This document shows, piece by piece, positions 22,810-35,467 of a DNA stretch of 64,000 bases. This DNA is from Antitrichia curtipendula (lineage: Eukaryota; Streptophyta; Bryopsida; Hypnales; Leucodontaceae), in assembly GCA_951230915.1 (NCBI GenBank), contig OX579636.1:40055912-40119911 (forward strand). Reading direction: 5' to 3'. The notes under the pieces are model-generated. The model was not told the DNA's origin. It ran no database searches and saw nothing but the letters and a program-made list of their open reading frames with translations. Made by a program: the position numbers and the translations under genes. The stretch's first letter is position 1. The number at the start of each line of letters is the position of its first letter.

Positions 22810-24732
22810 CACTACAATAAAATGGGTGTTTTATGACTACAATATGTGATTGCAATAAATCACAAAATTTCCAAATATGACTCCTCGGGGAGTTCACTTA
22901 GAGTATCCATTACAAACCACGTGCGAACAAAACTTTAGACCCCTATATACTTTTTGAATTTTGAATTTTTTGAATTTTTATATATGAATAGATTTTCCTA
23001 CTTTGAAAATTTATGTTTTGAATTATTGATATTTTTATTTGTTAATAATAATTAGTTACAAATTTTTGAACTAAAAAGATACACTATATAACTAAAAAAT
23101 AACTTTCACACTCCTATATTATATATGAAAAAATGAACAAAAAATTCCTAAAATAATTCTCTATTGAAAGCTCATTTTGAGTTGAATATTGATTCAATGG
23201 TCATCTAAATGTGTTCTCTATAATTATTTGAGTTGAAAAACATGCTATTTTAGTTCATTTTCAACTTCTTCTAGAAATCATTTCATATTTTATTTGAGTT
23301 GGAAAATTTGGCAATAGAAACCTATAGTCATCATTAAACAATGCTCAAATTTTTAGGTTGAAATTGTAGTTTATTAGAAACCACTTGTTCACACGTGGTT
23401 TGTTGTAGTAGAACTAAGTGTACCCCCGAGTATGACTCATGCAAGAATCACTATAGATGATGTGCAATATGTGTGCATTCAATCATTACCAAATAGTCGC
23501 TTTGAATATGAGTCATATTTATAATTACGATGGTTGGAGCCTATAAAAGGCCATATAGTTTGCCAATGAAGCTTATGTGTTGATTGGCTTTGGAGGTTTG
23601 ATTTTTTCTGCACGAGCAAAGAGAAAAAAGCCTACGTGGCATGTGACTTTGTGTAGTCATACTATTCAACTAACATGGAATATGACTACAATGAGTCACA
23701 TTTTTGGTCGACATGGCCATGCACGCAGAATGTTATTATAAGTTGATATGACATGTGACTTTGTACAATCATATTTTTTACTAGTATGGAATATGACTCT
23801 CGTGAGTCATATATTTGGTTTACATGCATGTCATTGGTGATTTTGTGATTGAATCAATCATGTTTTGGGAAGTGTAGACTCGTAGAGTCACATTTTGGAC
23901 AGGACTATGAATATTATATAACTACAACCAATTATATTTTGGCCTATGTATATTGTGAAATATAATTAAAGTAAGTGATATTCCAAATGATTGGGAACAC
24001 GTGTTTTAGATTTGTGTGCACAATTTGTTATTGACGTGATTGAGGTGATTGAGGTCCAAAATAGCTTCAATCATAAACTACACACATTTTCTATACATTT
24101 TAAATGGACATGCCGTATTGCATTCATGCATCAATATGGCTTAGCATTTGAATAAAAAGCTCAATGAAGTTAAAAATAAGTACATATGATTTTAGAAATG
24201 CATAAGAGACAATCATATTGGAGAAAAAACCTTGTGAGAGGGAATGTGACTCTCTTCAATAACATTTATTAGTCACTAGCACCAAACATATTATAATGAG
24301 TATATTTATATATGCTTGTAGGGCCTATATTCTTTACATTATTTTAAAGATGTTGGCTCTAGTGTGTTGCAAGTAGCCTCCAACGACTTCGTTCCAACTT
24401 TCAGTGTTTGCATGTACAATCAAGGAAGTTAATTTTTGGTGAATGAATAATATAGGTCAATCTTCAAAGATTTACAGCAACATGAAATCTGTAGCACAAG
24501 TTTAGGGTAAGAAAAAATGAAAACAACTATATTTTTAAAACTCATTAAAAAATATGATGAACGAATAACTAAAATTCAACTTCAAAATGGTTTTAAAATT
24601 AGCTATTTTATCCGGTATAACTTGTCCATAATGATTGAATTTTTCAAACTTAATATTAATTATTTGCATCCTCCTAAATGACAAAAAATATAGTCATAAA
24701 TATAGCCATTGATGGTCATTTTTCTACTAGTG
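22810..24732. mobile_element. CACTA (EnSpm)-like non-autonomous element
   Basis: The left end is CACTACAATAAAA and the right end is the inverse of CACTAGTAGAAAAA, the terminal signature of plant CACTA elements. The interior from about 22830 to 23960 carries many direct and inverted copies of a TATGACT/AGTCATA core, as expected for subterminal transposase-binding repeats. No transposase coding is seen. The 3-bp flanks do not match (ATA against TAT), so the boundaries are probable, not proven. It is interrupted by the MITE at 22884-23430; without it the element is about 1.37 kb. Confidence 0.7.
22884..23430. mobile_element. hAT-like MITE, 8-bp target duplication, copy 1
   Basis: This 547-bp element begins CTCGGGGAGTTCACTTAG and ends CTAAGTGTACCCCCGAG. 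Longer imperfect inverted repeats include the ACCACGTG core. It is flanked on both sides by TATGACTC, an exact 8-bp direct repeat. An 8-bp TSD is typical of hAT elements. Copy 2 is at 34906-35467. It lies within the CACTA-like element; because TATGACTC resembles the host's subterminal motif, chance identity of the flanks cannot be fully excluded. Confidence 0.75.
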
Positions 24733-26607
24733 TATAACTGAACTAGAACTTAACATTTGAGATTTAGGACTTAGAACATAACATGAAGTCACAAATCTTG
24801 ATTTTTAGCTCTTTGTGAATTAGATTTTGAGAATTTAGTAGGATTTGAATTTGGAGTTGGGATCTCGGTTGGAATGTTGTAAGAAGTAGCCCTTCAATTT
24901 CTATATGAAATGTCCAATGTCTATTTTGAATTCCTTAAACTGCAACCTAAAGAAGAAAAATAATCAAAGCTTTTAAATTTTTTAACAATTAATTCAAATT
25001 ATAGTCACTAGATCTAAAAATTATATTTATTATGGATCACATGAAAATGAAGCAAAATAATATCATGAATGGATTAATAAACTATAATGTTCAATCATTA
25101 GGGGGCAAAGCCAAAAAATTTGAAAAGTTTTCAAAGTCTTTTAATCGTTTGTCTAAATATATTTGTAAAATTGTTTTGTTTATACAAAAGATATTAGGTT
25201 AATGAAATTGATAGTTCTAAGTGTAATAAATTTATTCCATTCCAAAATCTACTCTAGCTACAAACATTTTGAATGAATTTGTAATGTGACTTTTTATTCA
25301 AATTTCATTATATTTTAAACTCATATTCCAAAAAATTTAATACTAGAAAACAAGGTTTAATTTGGAATGGCCCACTTGTACCAAAATTTGAATAGAAAAG
25401 TCATTATTTTTATTTCCAAAGATATCTTTTGACACTTACCCTCCAAAAGACTATTACAAAATTTTAGGGATAAAATAATCTTTTGCACTTTCAAAAAAAG
25501 ATTAAAAATAGATAGTTGGTACAATTTAATTATCTCTACTTAAAGTGAAAGATTTGACAATAGTCCACAATGGTTCAAAAGTTCAAAAGCTATATAGGTA
25601 AATGAAAATAAAACATGTGCTAAAAAGAATAGAGGCATGTTGGAGACCTTCATTTTTAAGAATCCATTTTAAACGGTCAATATAAATATGGCATGTAGAT
25701 ATCCAAGCAATAATATTTCCATATTTTTCATATTTTCAATCAACAAAAATCTAATACAAGATACTAGTAAAGATCATACAAAAAGAGACATTCAGAAGTA
25801 ACACATATGTATTTGGATTGAGATACTTGTAATTAAGCTTCTTGTTATCTCTACTCATAGGGAGGAATGAAGCAATGTGCATAGTAGTTTGAAAGTTCAA
25901 AAGCTATATATTAGTAAATGAAAGTAAAACATATGTTAAATCCAATAGATTATTATTGGAGCCTATCATTTTAAAGAATTCATTTGTTACGTCTAGTAAA
26001 ATTGCACCTTGTGAATGTTTACAGGTGGTAGCATTCTAAGATTATCACCTAGATAAAAATCTAATAGAGGATTGTACTAAAAAAACATATAAAAGAGACC
26101 TACGAAAATAAGATATATTTAACTACGTAGAAATACTTGTGATTAGCTTCTTTTTTAACTTCTAATTTTGGAAAACACAAAAATGTGGCACCCTCATTTT
26201 TGCAAACCATTCTATACAACTTTAAATCTAGTGCAAATAGTGTGAATTTGGTAAAATAGTGTCACGATGTAGCAAGCTTAACTTCGTATTATCACTCTAG
26301 TTTTACTCTGTGACATTACAGAGGGTCACGTATATTATTGCACCCACACTAATTGCACTTTTCGGTGCAGCTCTTCGTGCGCCTTGCTCCCATTCTCACC
26401 AGTCTGTGTATGAAATGACCTAAAGACGCAGAGCAGAGTCAGAGAGACGAAGCTCGGGAGCCCGCAATATCGGCGAAGCTTTCGTCGCCGCAGCACGAAC
26501 AGATTGACATTCAGATTGACCGAGGAAGGAAGCGAGCTACAGAAGGAGAAGGAGAAGAAGAAAGAGGAGCAGGAGGAGAAAGAGGTCGAGTTCTGGGCGC
26601 CATCACG
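24733..26607. other. Repeat-rich intergenic DNA and COPE upstream region
   Basis: A diverged direct duplication of about 320 bp lies at roughly 25545-25860 and 25870-26160: both copies share the ttcaaaagctatata block, the aaaatctaatag/caag block and the gaaatacttgt.attagcttctt block. From about 26330 the composition becomes balanced and purine-rich; 26440-26607 is the probable 5' UTR of the COPE gene, with GAGAAGGAGAAGAAG-type repeats. A 159-aa open frame on the complement here is antisense to this leader and exon 1, and is not a gene. Confidence 0.6.
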
Positions 26608-29195
26608 ATGAGCGGGCCCGATGTTTTGTTTCCGCTGCGGAACAACTTCTACTTGGGCGCCTTCCAGGCGGCCATCAACGAGAGCAGCGTGCTGCGCTCC
26701 TTGAGCGACGCCGATGCGGCAGAGAAGGACAGCTTCGTCTATCGCTCCTACATTGCGCTCGGCCAGCACCAGGTGAGCCATCTCTCGCCCTTCGTCTTCT
26801 GTACCTCCTAACAAACAAACATTGCAGATTCTTGTTTCGAGGTTCGTTCTCCCTTTCGGATCCAGTCCACTGTAAATCTCTTAGTTAAATTTTCTCTTCC
26901 GATCTCCTCTTTTCGATCTAGATCATCTACTGTATCCGGAAATCGAGAACCAGATCGTATTGCTCCTCGGATCTCGTGCTCTTGCCACAATGAGCTCATT
27001 TTTGACCTTGTATGCTGGAATGCTCTTTGCCTTCAATTGTTGTGAAAATTCTGCTAGCGTCAATCAGATTTTTGCAGAATTAGTGGCATTGGGGTACTAC
27101 GGACTTCCTGTTGACTGTGATCTGCATTAGGTTAGGGAATTTTTCAGTACTGCTATTTCGTGCAGTCCTAGGTAAATCCTGTGCTTCTATTGCGTTGATA
27201 GAGGCTCTTCTAAACCCTAGGGTTCGTTGATTGATATTCTTTTACATCTTCCGTACCATTTCGTTCTGATCGACCCTTGATAACCTGCTGACACACGTGA
27301 CACTGTCTGGTAAAAAACCAGCTGGTCATTGATGAAATCAACGATGCTGCTCCAACAGCGCTTCAAGCTGTGAAACTGCTCGCATTGTACCTGTCTGGGG
27401 GAGCTCAGAAGGTAATCACGCTTGACAAATCGCAGCACATTTGGTCCATTTGAGAAGTAGATTCATGTGTTGTTTGACCTCGTTTCTGTGTCGTGAAACT
27501 TGTCCTATATCCCCGTTGTCGACTGTGCGTGGCAAGAATCAGAAACTGATTTCCTTTCAGTGTTCTGCTGCTCACGACTTTCCATTTCCAGGACAAGGCT
27601 TTGTCTGGCTTGTCGGAGTGGTTATCTGACCCGGCTGTTTCCAGCAACCCTTCGCTGTTGCTCATCGCCGGCATGATCTACACGCACGAGCAGAACTATA
27701 ACGAAGCTCTTAAGCACACTCACGTCGGTGGCACTCTTGATTTGTAAGTGACCCTGCCAACCGTACCGCGATGTGATTGGGGTTTTGTCGGGCTATGCCT
27801 GTGCTCAGTCCAAGTGCTGTTTCTCATCTTTCTGGCATCATGCATCTAGATTGAGTTGCTCCCAGATTTTCTGCCTTTCTTCCTATTGTAGGTGCTCTGA
27901 TTGGCTATTTTTGACAAGCCCTGGCTCCCTAATGACAGCATTTCCCAGTAATGGTTTTTTCAATTCCATGACGAGAGAGAGTTCAGGGAATAGGATTCAG
28001 CTTTCTCCATGCGGAACTGATTAGAACAGCCGCCCACGCGAATTTCGATCCCAAGGGTACTTCTGTGCTGGTCTTATTGATCGGCAGGAGTCGTCGCATC
28101 TGTGTATCTCAGTCCAGGTGTTGTTCTATGTTTGCAGGTGCGCCCTGAATGTACAGATCTACTTGAAGATGCACCGAGCAGATTACGCCGAGAAGCAACT
28201 GAAGATTATGCAACAAATTGACGAAGACCATACTCTTACCCAGTTAGCCAATGCATGGGTGAACCTCTCATTGGTAAGATTCGTCAGTTGTATGTATTTT
28301 GCAAGGTACTTTTCTTTCGTGAGTTCAGTCTCATGAAAATTACCCTCAAATCTGTCTTGAATGTTAGTGAAGAGCACATTTACGCGAGAAAAACGTCTAT
28401 GAACTGGTATTAGATCCCTATTTGAGACTGCTCATTCACGGCTTGCTAAGATCTAACCTACTCCTCTCTTTTTGTTTAGGGTGGCGCTAAGGTGCAGGAA
28501 TCATTCTACATCTTCCAAGAGCTTTGTGAAAAGTACACGTGGACAGTCATGCTGATGAACGGAAGTGCGGTTTGTCAAATGCACATGGGTCAATTTGACG
28601 AGGCGGAATCCCGGCTTTTGGAGGCTCTGAACAAGGTACGTTTTGGCTAACTCCATCATCATTACTATTGCACCCACTTTCGACAGCATAGTTGGTTTCA
28701 CTTATAGGCTAGCACGATCGCTCTTAAGTAATTACAAATTCTGGGTTCATCTTCTCGGTGGTGTTTTGGTGTTTTGTTTCTTTTAATCACGGTTTAGCAT
28801 TTGGCGGTTGCAGTAGGGTTACTGATCCCCACATTCTTGGTTACCTTGGCTTTGACCTGTAGGATTCGAAGGACGCCAACACACTTGCTAATCTGATCGT
28901 GTGCAGTCTACACTTGAGCAAGCCAACAGGTCGATACCTGAGGTGAATAATTAACTCCAGAGCCCTTTGAACTTATGTTACACTGTTCGTCAATCTGTTC
29001 CTAGGTTTATCTCATGCATCAGATTTCAGAACGTGTACCAGCTTTCAGAGAGGAAAATGCTGTGGCATTTGTACTCATTTATGTTGTGATTTTGTGACCA
29101 GTCAGTTGAAGATTACACACCCAAACCATGTGCTTGTGGAGCGTGCTGGTGCTGGCGAAGCTGCTTTTGAGAGGGCGGTTCAAAGTGTTGCATAA
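26608..29195 (+). CDS. COPE: Coatomer subunit epsilon (epsilon-COP)
   Basis: Seven exons join in phase: 26608-26772, 27322-27411, 27592-27743, 28138-28273, 28480-28635, 28863-28942, 29102-29195. They give 290 aa, the usual plant length. Epsilon-COP is a TPR-like subunit of the COPI coat that binds alpha-COP and acts in retrograde Golgi-to-ER transport. Supporting segments are [18 protein letters not shown] at the N-terminus, [50 protein letters not shown] with LLNG-like [20 protein letters not shown], and the end [19 protein letters not shown]. The start is in a good context (ATCACGATGAGC). I see no lesion. The start of exon 5 is accurate to about one base. Confidence 0.96.
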
Positions 29196-32100
29196 GATGT
29201 ACTTAACTACCTTCATCTCTATCCTGTTATGCTTTGTAGTTTGAAATTGTTCTAAATTGGCCTTCGTGTCCTTCGATACTGCTATGCATCTGATATGGAA
29301 TTTTTCGTCAAACCTGGGGTGCCAATCAGTTCTACAACGATTGGTCTGTTGAACCTAATGATTAGTCTTTAAGCGTTGAGATTAATTATCAACTGACGCT
29401 TCTTCGTAGGTAACTCAGGTGCTAAGCTCGCGCTCTGATCAAGTAGTAATGAAGTTACACTCTTGTGGCTTACCTTTGTCGTTCTGAACTCATCTTTTGA
29501 ATTTGGCCTTTTGATTATTTTTTATGGAAATGACGTGAACCATGCAAATGATAGGCATTTGTCTTTTTACTCTCTTATGTTTGGGGAGTGGAGTTCTTTG
29601 TCAAGGAGAGCTTGGATTTTGTGCTATTAGCTTTCGCTCGTTTAGAAGCTGTACCTGTTGCTGAGACCTCTTTTGTTACTGGTCTGTTTCTCTATGCAGG
29701 ATGCTCGAGTTGACTGCATAATCGAGGAGCTTTTCCTTTTTTACCAGTATGGAGCATCATTTTAGCCCAAGTAGACATGAGTCGCACTCCAGACTGTGAC
29801 TGCCATGTAGCTTGCCGTATTCATTAACATACAATATAGTGATTTCTATCAGTTTCAATTTTGTGCCCATGCATCATTGATCATTGATTTGAGACTCAGA
29901 TTTTGATATTAGCCTAGTTTTTTTTAAATCTTTTTAGAAGGTTCTCATTGGTCACACACTGGACATCACCAAGTTTTGAATTTCTCTCAACAAGGCTTCT
30001 CATCTTTGCCGGGCAGACCTTTGGATTATACTGTGGTTATGGGCAACGGAATGCTTGTCTTTAGCCACAATGACCATGAGTGACCGACGATCTTCATAAT
30101 TGATTGCCTTTGTCTTCTTTTAAACGATTTGGCACGAGTCAATGGTTTGCAGGTCAATAGTTTGCAGGTCGAAAGTAATTGCACTCTGAATGGTTTGTAC
30201 GCCATGAAAGCCCTGTTCATTTTTATTTTTTTTCATTTATTTTGAGCAGTGCGGAAAGTGATCTTCACTGGAGTGATAAAGCTAATTTCATCCATGGGAA
30301 TGAGTGAAACTTGCAATGTATGGATGAGATTTCATTTACTCATGCAAAAGAGTGTGCATTCATCCAAAATAGAGTGTTACTGTGGCAAGATTTCATAGCA
30401 GTTTAGTGATTTCAATTGTCAAATATTCCTTATAAAAAAATTGCATCGCTTATTAGTGGAAATTTGCTCAAAAAATCTTGCGTTTGTTGTTTTCCCACTT
30501 TATGTGGGAACTGCTTCTACATCCCACAACATTCCTTTGCATCCTAACCCTAAGGGCAAAGGATTCATGATATTGAAACGACTATTTTTGATTGATTGTA
30601 TTATAAAAAGTTTAATTTGAATGGAGAAAATCTTTGTATCACTAGATTGCATAAAGAACATTGTTTGTGTTGGTCCAAAAATGTAATTATTCAATCAATT
30701 AATGTATCCGCATACAAATTCTTCAAAATTGCTAAAAACAAATATGAGGTCAAATATGTTATTTATCCTTAAAATAATTAATGGATGCAAATTCATAGGA
30801 TAGGGTGGCATGCTAAGGGAGTTGTAATGTATTGGAGTTAGAAATTTTATTAGGATTGGTAGGTTTCAAATACATTGTTCTTAGTCCTTATTTACAATTC
30901 CAATTATTTTCTATTTAAGAATAAGACTTTTAGTTCATCATAGTAGTGACATTAGGACTTAATTTATTCAAAATTAAGGGCAAGAATAAGTTCTCCAAAT
31001 GGTCAATAGTAGGAAGCTGCAAATTTTTGCTTTAACCTCTTATAATGTATTTTAGTATTTTTAATATTGGATTGACATAAACATTTGGAATCTATTATTT
31101 TATCTTGTTATTTTAAAATAAACATAATAAAAACTTGAAGAGGCTAGATTTATGTTGTCACAAAAGTCATGACAATTTATTAGTCTAACTTTATTGCTAA
31201 GGGAATAATACACTACAACTTTTGTAGTACATTTAATTATTATTTTTAAAGATAATGATAATATATTGGAAAATATTGAACAATTGATAACAAAATCAAA
31301 TGACTAATTCAAATATATGCAAAGTTAAAATCACATGTATTTCTTTGTAGGACATTTCAAACTATGACAAATTTGAGAAGCCGTCAATTTTTACCAATTG
31401 CCTAAAACCAAAAATTCAACCTCTTGATCCTTTACACTAGAAGGCAAAGTCCAAATGCCATCATCCACTAAAATGCGTACATGACAATACTTTTAAATCT
31501 TGATAATAGACTCTCGAAGGAAGTTTGGGTTGAACAAGAATGGAAATTCAAACTAAGTCAAGAGGTTGTTAAATTTTCTTCATAAAAGAGTTTAAAAAAA
31601 ACTAACAAGATCTAAATAGATTAGATTGTCTTTTTCTTGCAAAATTGGAAGTAGGATATATGCTCCTTCTTCTCTCTCTCATGTGTCTTGGTAGGAGATG
31701 CTCTTAGTTTTTGAAGATCTTTTTTGTGTGTTGACTCTTTCATTCTTTTCACAAGTATAGAAGATGGAAAGTTTTCCTCCAAACCCTTAATATTGCAGCA
31801 AATTGAATTGGATGGAGTGGAGTTCTTTTGGCTCTAATTTCTTATGGAGCATTTCAATTCTTTTCAATTCAAGCTAGAAAAAAAAGAATAGAAGAGACAA
31901 ACGTTCAAAGGATAGATAGAAGAGAGGGTTGTTAAGGGAGAAGGGGGTTGTGAGATTATAGGGTCCACCCCAAAAAGAGTTGCTCCCAAACAAAAAGGTT
32001 GTTCCAAAGAAAAAAAACTAGCTCTAAAAAACCAACATCAAAGGTAGTTGGTGAAAGTTGAAGAAGAAGAAGACTGAAGAGGCAAATGAATGTGTGAGGA

Positions 32101-33029
32101 TTTGGAGGTGCTTCAATTGATCAAGTTGAAGGGGGAAATGGAGCCTTAATTCAAGAGAAATGGCAAAACCAAAGTATGAATTTTCTACCCTAATTTGGAT
32201 TGAAAATTGGGACCAATTATAGTCCTAAAGACCTTGGCCCATGCCCAACTCCTTGGCCTTTTTTTTCCCTCCATTATACATGTAAATCCAAAGTCACCAT
32301 TATTTATAGTTTGAAATCTAGTCTCTAGACACCATTACAATGGAGAACCTTTGCATTCAATTAATGATGAGACCACAAATGTGATTGTTTTTCTAAGGTT
32401 GTTTTTTATTCCTTTCTCGTGTTTTGGGGATCTTTTGCTTGCAAGAACTGATACATGGGTGAGCCTTTATACTAGAGAGGAAATTCTACAATGCTCTACT
32501 CAAGTAGTATTACCAAGCAATAACCATAGAGAGGAAATCTTTAAGAAAGTGGCAGAAAGTTGCTCATGTTTGATGAAATTTCTTGAGAGAACAAATGAGT
32601 TGCTAGAAATATTAGACACCAATTTTAATGTTTTATCAATAAGTTACAGGGTACTATATTTTATTTTTCATCTAAGCTAAAATAATTGTCATTGTCATTG
32701 TATGTACAGTTTTGAAACTAGATGTTTGAATTTTAAGCCAAATGACTTTTGTAAGAAGTCTTAGCTAGTCAGCATAGATAGCCCTGGCTTCAATCAACAA
32801 CCATGTTCTTCTTTGTTTTTTCACACGCAAGATTTTCCTCATTCTCTATTTCTTCTTCTTCTCCTAATTTTTTAGATGAAAATTCTTTGCCTTGTAGATT
32901 TACCTTTTGTAGTTCTCTCATTTCCTTCAATTATGATTTTAGAGAGTGAAACATATTTGTTTGTTGCATTTTTCCTAGTTTCATATTGGCTTCAGTTTAC
33001 AATTCTTTCTTTGCTTCTTTAATCCAATC
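29196..33029. other. 3' region of COPE and AT-rich repeat-derived DNA
   Basis: The stretch 29196 to about 29850 is balanced in composition and may hold 3' UTR sequence; a small spliced-looking segment near 29690-29765 gives no recognisable protein. From 30400 on the sequence is AT-rich with many stops. A 109-aa open frame at 32351-32680 (+) has no recognisable domain. Confidence 0.5.
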
Positions 33030-33960
33030 ATCATTCTCTAGAATGCATATATTGTGGAAATAAAAAGATGTAACAATGTTAGGCACATTTCAAAGAGGCA
33101 TGTCAATTCTTTTCAATAATATGTGCCATCTTCCTTTTACAATTCCAAATGCTCTTTTCACATCCATACAAGTGCTGGGTTGAATAAAATTCTAATGTGA
33201 TTTTTTTCCTAAGCAATCATTCTTTTTTTTTTTTGAATGGTGAGTAAAACCAAGGTCTCATAGGATACATGACATCATCAATGAATTTGTAAGGTAAAAA
33301 TGTACTTCTCATAGTTTTTTTCGTAATTTTTGATTTCTAAAATAATGTCCAATTATGAATCCATTTAGCCTATTTAAAATCATAGTACCAAAATTTCAAA
33401 TCCGCATCTATAAACCCTTGCAGTAAACATGAATAATATCATTTTTGACAATAATATGTTACAAGGTCATGAGATGGTGCTATAATAGGAATTTGGCTAT
33501 GTCTATTGCCCCTAGAATAAGGAAATGCCATGTAGTGCTTCAAAATCCTTTGCTATTTGTTTCATTCAAACAAGAGTTGGTTTTAAAGAAAAATAATGGT
33601 CTCAAATGAATCCTTATAGCTTTGTAACATTCCCTCACAATGATAGATGTTGTATTCAATCCTATGCCAAATAAATCACCAACAATTTGCAATGATTTAC
33701 TAGTTGCTAATAAAAAAAAGTTAGTACAATCTTTGTTCTATACTAATATTTTCTTTGAGATATGTATTTTTTTTTTCAAAACAAATCCTAATAGAGTACA
33801 TAGATATTGAAATGTAGATGTACCCACCTTCATTTATTTCTAAAAATAACCATCTAAAAATGACCCCATTGATGTATGTTCCTTCAAAGCTCTATATCTT
33901 TGAAATTGCTAACATTTTGTTATAGAATTCATGTCTGTCTTTGTGAATAGAGATTGCCAT
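33030..33960 (-). pseudogene. PIF/Harbinger transposase relic
   Basis: On the complement, Harbinger DDE_Tnp_4 blocks appear in the right order, although frames shift. They are GDLFGIGLNTTSIIVRECYKA, GAIDIAKF (first Asp block), DLVTYYCQK (the YYNRK block), LQGFIDADLKFWYYDF, WIHNWTLF (block of the second Asp, changed to Asn), KFIDDVMYPMRPWFYSPF, and DVKRAFGIVKGRWHILLKRI followed by DMPL-stop-NVPNIV. In the last block the catalytic Glu of VERAFG-type motifs is Lys. Both catalytic losses read as G-to-A changes on the coding strand. Sequence from about 33720 to 33960 is probably the degraded N-terminal part. Terminal repeats were not identified. Confidence 0.82.
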
Positions 33961-34905
33961 CATCATCATTTGGGCACTTTGTTGAAAATTGCAAGTTTTT
34001 GCAATGTCCCAATACCCACAATGACATATTTTATGAACTTGAAAGTTGAATGTAGAACAAGAATGTGTTCCTCTCTAGAATTCATGGCTTGAGAAGGTGA
34101 GAGAAAAATTTAGAAATCGGATTGATTAATGTGGAGAGAGATGGATAGAAGCCTAACAAATGGTACAGGTTTGGATTTTAGGCTTGGCCTTTGAAGGCTA
34201 GCTTTACATTAGGGTTGTCTACATCTAGAGGCCATGGAACTTTATTGCTTAGGGTTTTAGACTTTGGGCTTGGCCTTGGAAAGCTTATAGTATGGGCAAT
34301 TAAAGTGAAGGCTCCAATTTCTATATTTGTTGCCTATTTTTAGCCTTTTTTTTGGACTCTCAAAAAAATTTGGCCACTCATTTCAACATAGACAACCATA
34401 GTGTGAAATGACCCTTATTTGCAATCATAAAGCTATAGATTGCTTGAAACAAAACAATATTCTTATTCCTATGAAGTGTAATATTTTTGTTCTCTCTAAA
34501 TTTAGATTATATTTGTGCTACAACTTTTCTTGGAGATGATGCCATGTAGCATTTTTGGATGATTTAATATAAGATAATCATTTTAAAAATGTAGACAAGA
34601 TGATAAAAATTATAAAATTTTAAGAAAATTACATGAGCATGGAAGATATGCACTAGGTATTATTTTCCGTCAACTTGAGTGACTGGTTTTTAAATCTATT
34701 TGAAGAAAATCCAAAAATTCTACCATTTGAAATCATAAGATTTCTACAAATCTTGACTTTTGAAATCCATGGAAATTATAAAAAATCTCCAAAAATGACA
34801 TTTAAAAAAAAATATGTATTTTATTTTCATTATCTTTAATTGATAAATACTTTATAATTGTAATTTTGATTCTATTGATGCGCATTGTAACTTCTCTCTT
34901 TGCCA
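33961..34905. other. AT-rich repeat-derived DNA
   Basis: No gene is seen. Two short similar phrases with GGCTTGGCC near 34182 and 34268 hint at a local duplication. Confidence 0.4.
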
Positions 34906-35467
34906 CACGGGGAGTTCACTTAGAGTGTCCATTAGAAACCACGTGCAAACAAAACTTTAGACTCCCTATGTACTTTTTCAATGTTAAATTAAATTAAATA
35001 AATCAAAATATGAACAAATTTTCCTACTTTGAATGTTTATGTTTTGAATTATTGATATTTTTATTTGCTAAATATTTAGTTACAAACTTTTGAAGTAAAA
35101 GATACACTGTAGAACTAAAAAATAACTTTCACACCCCTATATTATATAAAAAAAGATTGTCTAAAAAATTAACAAATTTTTTCTAAAAATAACTCTCTAT
35201 TGAAAGCTCATTTTGATTTGAATATTAATTCAATGGTCATCTAAATGTGTTCTCTATAATTATTTGAGTTGAAAAACATGCCATTTTAGTTCATTTTCAA
35301 CCTCTTCTAGAAACCATTTTATATTTTGTTTGAGTTGAAAAATTTGGCAATAGAAATCTATAGTCATCATTAAACAATGCTCAAAATTTTAAGTTGAAAT
35401 TTTAGTTTATTAGAAACCACTTATTTGCACGTGGTTTGTTGTAGTAGAACTAAGTGCCCTCCCTAAG
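34906..35467. mobile_element. hAT-like MITE, copy 2
   Basis: This 562-bp copy is homologous to 22884-23430 over its whole length, including CGGGGAGTTCACTTAGAGT at the left, the ACCACGTG inverted cores and TTGTAGTAGAACTAAGTG at the right. The flanks CTTTGCCA and CTTTGTCA form an 8-bp duplication with one mismatch, supporting an independent insertion with 8-bp TSD. It is non-coding. Confidence 0.78.

Noticed and set aside
26335..26814. 159-codon open frame on the minus strand
   Set aside because: It is antisense to the COPE leader and exon 1; its frame mirrors the codon pattern of the real gene and contains no domain.
32351..32680. 109-codon open frame on the plus strand
   Set aside because: There is no recognisable domain, no supporting exons, and it sits in decayed AT-rich DNA about 400 bp from a Harbinger relic. 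It could be a transposon scrap but cannot be supported.
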